DNA from: Streptomyces spectabilis
GTDB taxonomy: Bacteria; Actinomycetota; Actinomycetes; Streptomycetales; Streptomycetaceae
DNA length: 64,000 nt
Direction: 5' to 3'
Assembly: GCF_008704795.1 (NCBI RefSeq)
Contig: NZ_CP023690.1
Coordinates: 2,118,501 to 2,182,500 of the forward strand
The notes below the pieces were generated by a model that did no database searches, was not told the origin of the DNA, and saw only the letters and a program-made list of their open reading frames with translations. Both the position numbers and the translations under genes were made by a program. Each line of letters starts with the position of its first letter. Position 1 is the stretch's first letter. Positions 60,455 through 64,000 of this stretch are shown here, one piece after another.

Positions 60455-60712
60455 GTGACCACCGACCCCGAGCGTCCCGTGGTCCCGGAAGAACTCGCAG
60501 AGTTACGTCGGAGCCTGGACGTGGGTCTCGCCCGCGTCGACGGACAGCTCGCGTTACTCACCCAGCGCGACGTACAGCACACCAAGGACCAGGACGACCT
60601 GTCCGTGCGGATCGCGGCCCTGGAACACACCCGCTGGCCACTGCCGGCCCTCGCCGCGCTCACCGCGGTCGGTGCGCTCGCCGTGGCGGTCTGGCAGGCC
60701 ATCGGACACTGA
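60455..60712 (+). CDS. Small coiled-coil, C-terminally anchored membrane protein (85 aa)
   Basis: A hydrophilic, heptad-rich N-terminal part (ELAELRRSLDVGLARVDGQLALLTQRD) is likely a coiled coil. A single C-terminal membrane helix (LPALAALTAVGALAVAVWQAI) follows. It has the general build of a phage-holin-associated XhlA-like or tail-anchored protein; no family is claimed. GAGGAG lies 8 nt before the GTG. Confidence 0.72.
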   Translation: MTTDPERPVVPEELAELRRSLDVGLARVDGQLALLTQRDVQHTKDQDDLSVRIAALEHTRWPLPALAALTAVGALAVAVWQAIGH

Positions 60713-60733
60713 CCCAGGGCCGCGTCCGAGCGG

Positions 60734-61276
60734 TCAGCGCGCGTCCTCGCCGAGGCGCAGATGGTGCAGCAGGAGGAGCGCCGCCGCCATGTTGGCGGCC
60801 GGGACCTCACCGCGCGCCACCATGTCGGGAACGAGCTTGAGCGGCACCCACTCGCGTCGGTCCGACTCGAAGTCGTCCTCGGGGTGGCCGATGTAGGTCC
60901 CCTCGTCCGACCAGTAGATGTGGTGCCGGGCGTCCGTGAGCCCGTTGGACGGCTCGACGCTCATCAGGTGTCGCAAGGGTCCCGGCCGCCAGCCGGTCTC
61001 CTCCTCCATCTCACGCGCCGCCGCGCAGGCGATGTCCTCTCCGTCCTCCACCACCCCGGCCGCGAGCTCCCAGCCCCAGCTGTCGGTGATGAAGCGGTGC
61101 CGCCACAGGAGCAGCACCTCGTTGGCCTCGTTGACCACCGTGGCGATCGCCACCGGGCGGAGCCGTATCAGGAAGTGGTCGAGGTGCCGGCCGTTCGGCA
61201 GCTCGACATCTGCGAGATTGACGGTGAACCATCGGTTTCCATACACAGTCTGTTCGCTCTGCTTCGTCCACTGCAC
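60734..61276 (-). CDS. NUDIX hydrolase
   Basis: The 180-residue protein has a complete NUDIX box at residues 74-96 (G74 x5 E80 x7 R88-E89-M-x-E92-E93-x-G95) and the surrounding beta-alpha-beta fold. It has the general appearance of the ADP-ribose-pyrophosphatase type (EETGW, VEPSNGLTDARHHIYWSDE). The GTG start has GGAAGG about 9 nt upstream. It is convergent with the coiled-coil gene (22 nt between). Its substrate is unproven. Confidence 0.9.
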   Translation of the reverse strand: MQWTKQSEQTVYGNRWFTVNLADVELPNGRHLDHFLIRLRPVAIATVVNEANEVLLLWRHRFITDSWGWELAAGVVEDGEDIACAAAREMEEETGWRPGPLRHLMSVEPSNGLTDARHHIYWSDEGTYIGHPEDDFESDRREWVPLKLVPDMVARGEVPAANMAAALLLLHHLRLGEDAR

Positions 61277-61440
61277 GGTTCTGCCACCTTCCGCCGAGTA
61301 GATGGCAATATCGCAGCAGGAGGGTGTGAGAGCACTCGGCGCACGGCGGAGCGACGTAGCACGTGTCAGGCGTCGTTCCGCACCCCTTCCGCCGGGGTCA
61401 CGGCGTCACAGAGAACCGCGCCTCGCTGCGCCCCCGCTCC

Positions 61441-62790
61441 TCACAGCGGTACCCGCAGCGCTCCGTCGATCAGCTCGGCGGCCTCCGCCGTGCCCGCGCA
61501 GTCGCTGCGGACCAGGTACTCGCGCACCGCCCGCAGCCGGTCGCGCAGCCGCTGGGACTCCATCCCGCGCGCCTGCTCGGCCATCTCCACCGCCGTGGCC
61601 ACCGCCTCGTCGGTGTTCCCCTGGCGCAGCTCGATCTGGCTGAGCATGGCGAGCCGGTGCACCCGGCCCCGGTCGTGCGCCGGGGTGTCCACCGCGGCGG
61701 CCGCGTGTTCGCGCGCCGCCGCGAGATCGCCGAGGCTGAGCAGCGCCTCCGCCACCTGTACGTTCACCAGGCCCGGCTGGACATAGCCCGTCTCGTCCGG
61801 CTCCCGGCCGCGCCGGATGCGGTCGGCGGCGACCTCGGCACGCCGGATGCACGACAGCGCGCTGCTGCCGTCGCCCAGGTGCGCGTACGCCTTGGCCTGC
61901 ATCGCGTAGAGGTCGGAGGCGAGCGCGGGCGTGATGTCCCGGCCCGCGGCGCGCAGCGCGGCCTCCGCGAAGGCCACCGCCTGGCGGAACTCGCGCATGA
62001 ACAGGGACTGGTTGACGAGCAGCGCGATCACATACGCGCCGAGCCCCCGGTCCCCGCTCGCCTTCGCCAGGCGCAGCGCCTGGTGGAAGTAGCGCTGGGC
62101 GAGACCGTGCGCGTCCGAGTCGTAGGCACAGATGCCCGCTATCGCCACCAGGCCGCCGGTCGCGCGGTGCAACTGGCGCCCCATCGCGTCGGTGTAGCTG
62201 CCGCGGAGCAGCGGCGCCGCCTCCGCGTTGAGGAAGCCGACGATGCGGCTGCGGGTCGCGATGCCGCCGGTCTTGCGGTACATCTGCTCGTAGTGCGCTC
62301 GGCCCGCGCGCAGCATCTCCAGGTCCGCCATGCTCACCGGGTGCCGGCCACCGCGCGAGACGTCGGTGTCCTCCGGCGGGTTCTCCCACTCCCACACCGG
62401 CATCACGGCGGGCGTCCCGGTCACCGCGGGCGCGCCGAGCAGATGCGGGCGCTGCTGCTCGTCCGACCGCCACAGCGCCGTCGCCCGCTCGACGAACCCG
62501 GAGAGCGTGGAGGCCATCGAGCCGCCGCGGACGGCCGGGCCGCCGGGCACGCCGAGGCCGATGTCGTCGAGCGTGACGGTGCGCTGCAGCCGCGCCGCGA
62601 GCACCTCGCAGATCAGGTCGGGCACCTGGCCGCGCGGGCGCTGGCCCTTCAACCAGCGGGCCACGGCGGTGTGTTCGTATCTCAGCGCGAGGCCGCGGGC
62701 CTTGCCCGCCTGGTTCACATGTGCGGCCAGGCCCGCGTGCGAGATGCCGGCTTCGTCGAGGATCGCGTCGAGCAGGGTGTTGGGCTGCAT
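61441..62790 (-). CDS. NsdA-like regulator with atypical N-terminal HTH and TPR-like C-terminus
   Basis: The 449-residue protein begins MQPNTLLDAILDEAGISHAG, followed by an XRE-like segment (LRYEHTAVARWLKGQRPRGQVPDLICEVLA) and a long helical, repeat-rich C-terminus with TPR character (AYAHLGDGSSALSCIRRAEVAADR and QPGLVNVQVAEALLSLGDL). This is the layout of the NsdA/NsdB family, which represses morphological differentiation and antibiotic production in Streptomyces; the assignment of this copy to that role is inferred. GGAGGG lies 5 nt before the ATG at 62790. A perfect inverted repeat sits about 45 nt upstream. Confidence 0.82.
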   Translation of the reverse strand: MQPNTLLDAILDEAGISHAGLAAHVNQAGKARGLALRYEHTAVARWLKGQRPRGQVPDLICEVLAARLQRTVTLDDIGLGVPGGPAVRGGSMASTLSGFVERATALWRSDEQQRPHLLGAPAVTGTPAVMPVWEWENPPEDTDVSRGGRHPVSMADLEMLRAGRAHYEQMYRKTGGIATRSRIVGFLNAEAAPLLRGSYTDAMGRQLHRATGGLVAIAGICAYDSDAHGLAQRYFHQALRLAKASGDRGLGAYVIALLVNQSLFMREFRQAVAFAEAALRAAGRDITPALASDLYAMQAKAYAHLGDGSSALSCIRRAEVAADRIRRGREPDETGYVQPGLVNVQVAEALLSLGDLAAAREHAAAAVDTPAHDRGRVHRLAMLSQIELRQGNTDEAVATAVEMAEQARGMESQRLRDRLRAVREYLVRSDCAGTAEAAELIDGALRVPL

Positions 62791-62835
62791 GAATGCCCTC
62801 CGGTGGCTCGGTCCGCCCAGCGTAGTGGAGCGCCC

Positions 62836-62852
62836 TTCACACGGGGTGTGAA
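62836..62852. promoter_or_regulatory. Inverted repeat TTCACAC-GGG-GTGTGAA
   Basis: A perfect 7-bp arm repeat with a 3-bp centre, 46 nt upstream of the NsdA-like start. It is a plausible operator, perhaps autoregulatory. A related site exists at 60328. Confidence 0.6.
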
Positions 62853-63060
62853 CGGAGTGCTCGCATCCGGGGGGTACGCGCTCTGCCGCACGGGGCACGC
62901 GGTCGGTTGACTGAGGGACCTCACCAGGAGGCGGCCGGGCCGTCGGCTCCCCCCTCACTCAGCGCGACGGCCCCTCGTCGGCGCCGTCCGTACGTCCGTC
63001 GTCTGCCCGGCAGTTCCACGACGGCGCGGACGGCGCGGGCCGCACCACACCGGGCGGTGT

Positions 63061-64000
63061 TCAGCTCATGGTGCGGGCGCACCGCCCGGTCTCCGTCTGC
63101 TGTCGGGGGACCCTCTTGCGGTCGTTGCGCAGGACGAGCAGCGCCGCGTCGTCGGACGGGAGGCGGCCGATGTGCCGCAGGAGCCTCGCGTACACGGCCT
63201 GGATCACCTGCTGCGGCGACACCGGCTGGGCCCTCGCGGCCTCGCCGAGCACGGCCTGCAGCGGGAAGAACCGCCCCGAGCCGTCGCGCGCGTCCGCCAC
63301 CCCGTCCGTGTGCAGCACCAGGGCGTCGCCGGGCAGCAGCCTGCCGCAGTGCTGCACGGGGAGTTCGGCGGGCAGCGGGAAGGGGCCGAGCGGCGGCAGC
63401 GGTTCGCCGCCGGGCATCTCCTGGGCGCGGCCGCGCAGCCGGTACGGCCACGGATGGCCGCAGTTGAGCGCCCACACCTCGCCGTCCTGGCTGATCTCCA
63501 CCAGGAGGACGGTCACGAACTCCTCGGCGACCGGGTTGTCCGGCGCCGCGGCGCCGCTCGCCGGATGCTCGGTGCGGGAGCGCTCCCGCAAGTGCCGGGC
63601 CAGGGCCCGCTCCAGGCGCCGCAGCACCTGCGGCAGTTCGGGCTCGTCGTGGGCGGCCTCGCGGAAGCTGCCGAGCACGGCGGCGACGGTGCCGATCGCG
63701 GCGAGGCCGTGGCCGCGCACGTCGCCCATGACGACGCGCACGCCGTGGTCGGTGGCCGCGACCTCGTACAGATCGCCGCCGACGGAGGCGCCGTGCGACG
63801 CGGAGAGGCGGCCCGCGGCCAGGGCGAGCCCTTCGATGCGCGGCGGCAGCGGCCGCAGCAGGACGTTCTGCGCGGCGCCCGCGACCTCGCGGATCTGCCG
63901 CAACTCCCGGATCAGCGCGTGCCGCACATGGAATATGAGCCCCGTGCCGACGGCGAAGAAGACGGCGCTGGTGACGATGCGCGCCCCCAGACCGTGCTGC
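63061..64000 (-). CDS. SpoIIE/RsbU-type PP2C phosphatase, N-terminus outside the window
   Basis: The visible 313 codons run into the window edge without a stop, so this is a 3' fragment. The part past the edge starts in a hydrophobic segment (VTSAVFFAVGTGLIFH), which suggests a membrane-anchored protein with the catalytic domain following. The PP2C domain includes SVGGDLYEV and VVMGDVRGHGLAA, ALNCGHPWPY and VLHTDGVADARDGSGRFF with conserved Asp residues for two metals, and PSDDAALLVLR. It should dephosphorylate an anti-anti-sigma factor. The cognate partner is not in view. Confidence 0.88.
   Translation of the reverse strand, partial: QHGLGARIVTSAVFFAVGTGLIFHVRHALIRELRQIREVAGAAQNVLLRPLPPRIEGLALAAGRLSASHGASVGGDLYEVAATDHGVRVVMGDVRGHGLAAIGTVAAVLGSFREAAHDEPELPQVLRRLERALARHLRERSRTEHPASGAAAPDNPVAEEFVTVLLVEISQDGEVWALNCGHPWPYRLRGRAQEMPGGEPLPPLGPFPLPAELPVQHCGRLLPGDALVLHTDGVADARDGSGRFFPLQAVLGEAARAQPVSPQQVIQAVYARLLRHIGRLPSDDAALLVLRNDRKRVPRQQTETGRCARTMS

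Overview
The window is a chromosomal core segment of a Streptomyces or very close actinomycete. GC content is very high, with the third-codon-position GC bias typical of the genus. ssgB (sporulation-specific septum placement), an NsdA-like developmental regulator, Tat-exported enzymes, a SpoIIE-type phosphatase and frequent GTG/TTG starts all point the same way. I see no insertion sequence, prophage, CRISPR array or biosynthetic gene cluster. The gene order resembles what I remember of the S. coelicolor thrS-ssgB-cob-met-arg region; that comparison is from memory and was not checked.

Layout. 0-8 kb: start of a HIT-family gene, thrS, an uncharacterised gene coupled to a DUF4365 gene, a DnaQ-like exonuclease, two identical tRNA-Val(CAC) genes, an SRPBCC protein, a PGPGW membrane protein, ssgB and a CGNR zinc-finger regulator. 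8-13 kb: small membrane proteins, a DsbA-like oxidoreductase, a tandem GNAT protein, a pabB/pabC-like pair for p-aminobenzoate, and a five-tRNA cluster (Gly, Cys, 3x Val). 13-17.7 kb: zinc-ribbon protein, phosphotransferase, Ser/Thr kinase and a SPOUT RNA methyltransferase. 17.7-25 kb: cobalamin genes cobA, a giant BluB-CobT fusion and cobL. 25.3-30 kb: acetyltransferase and a metN-metI-metQ-metQ transporter operon preceded by a possible Cys/Met-rich leader peptide. 30-38.4 kb: HAD phosphatase, small membrane proteins, an ECF-like sigma factor, glycerophosphodiesterase, PlsC acyltransferase, a TetR-MFS efflux pair and an aldo/keto reductase.

38.5-47.6 kb holds essentially the complete late arginine pathway in two minus-strand units, argG-argH and argC-argJ-argB-argD-argR. 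Both are preceded by ARG-box-like sequences that the locally encoded ArgR should bind. An organic-anion/bile-acid symporter lies between them. 47.7-64 kb: monomeric isocitrate dehydrogenase, a divergent MerR/SDR pair, a TAP-like secreted peptidase, an aldo/keto reductase behind a MerR-type promoter, a face-to-face MocR/DMT pair whose start codons overlap, a Tat-exported GHL10 glycosidase, 3-hydroxybutyryl-CoA dehydrogenase, a small coiled-coil membrane protein, a NUDIX hydrolase, an NsdA-like regulator and a SpoIIE/RsbU phosphatase cut by the window edge.

The most rewarding non-coding signals are: the presumed leader peptide ahead of the methionine transporter; a 35-bp dispersed GC-rich repeat present in five copies at two loci, which at one locus appears to have displaced the 3' end of a gene; matched inverted repeats near the NsdA-like regulator; two MerR-type promoters with 19-bp spacers; and the overlapping, probably leaderless divergent starts at 56.7 kb.
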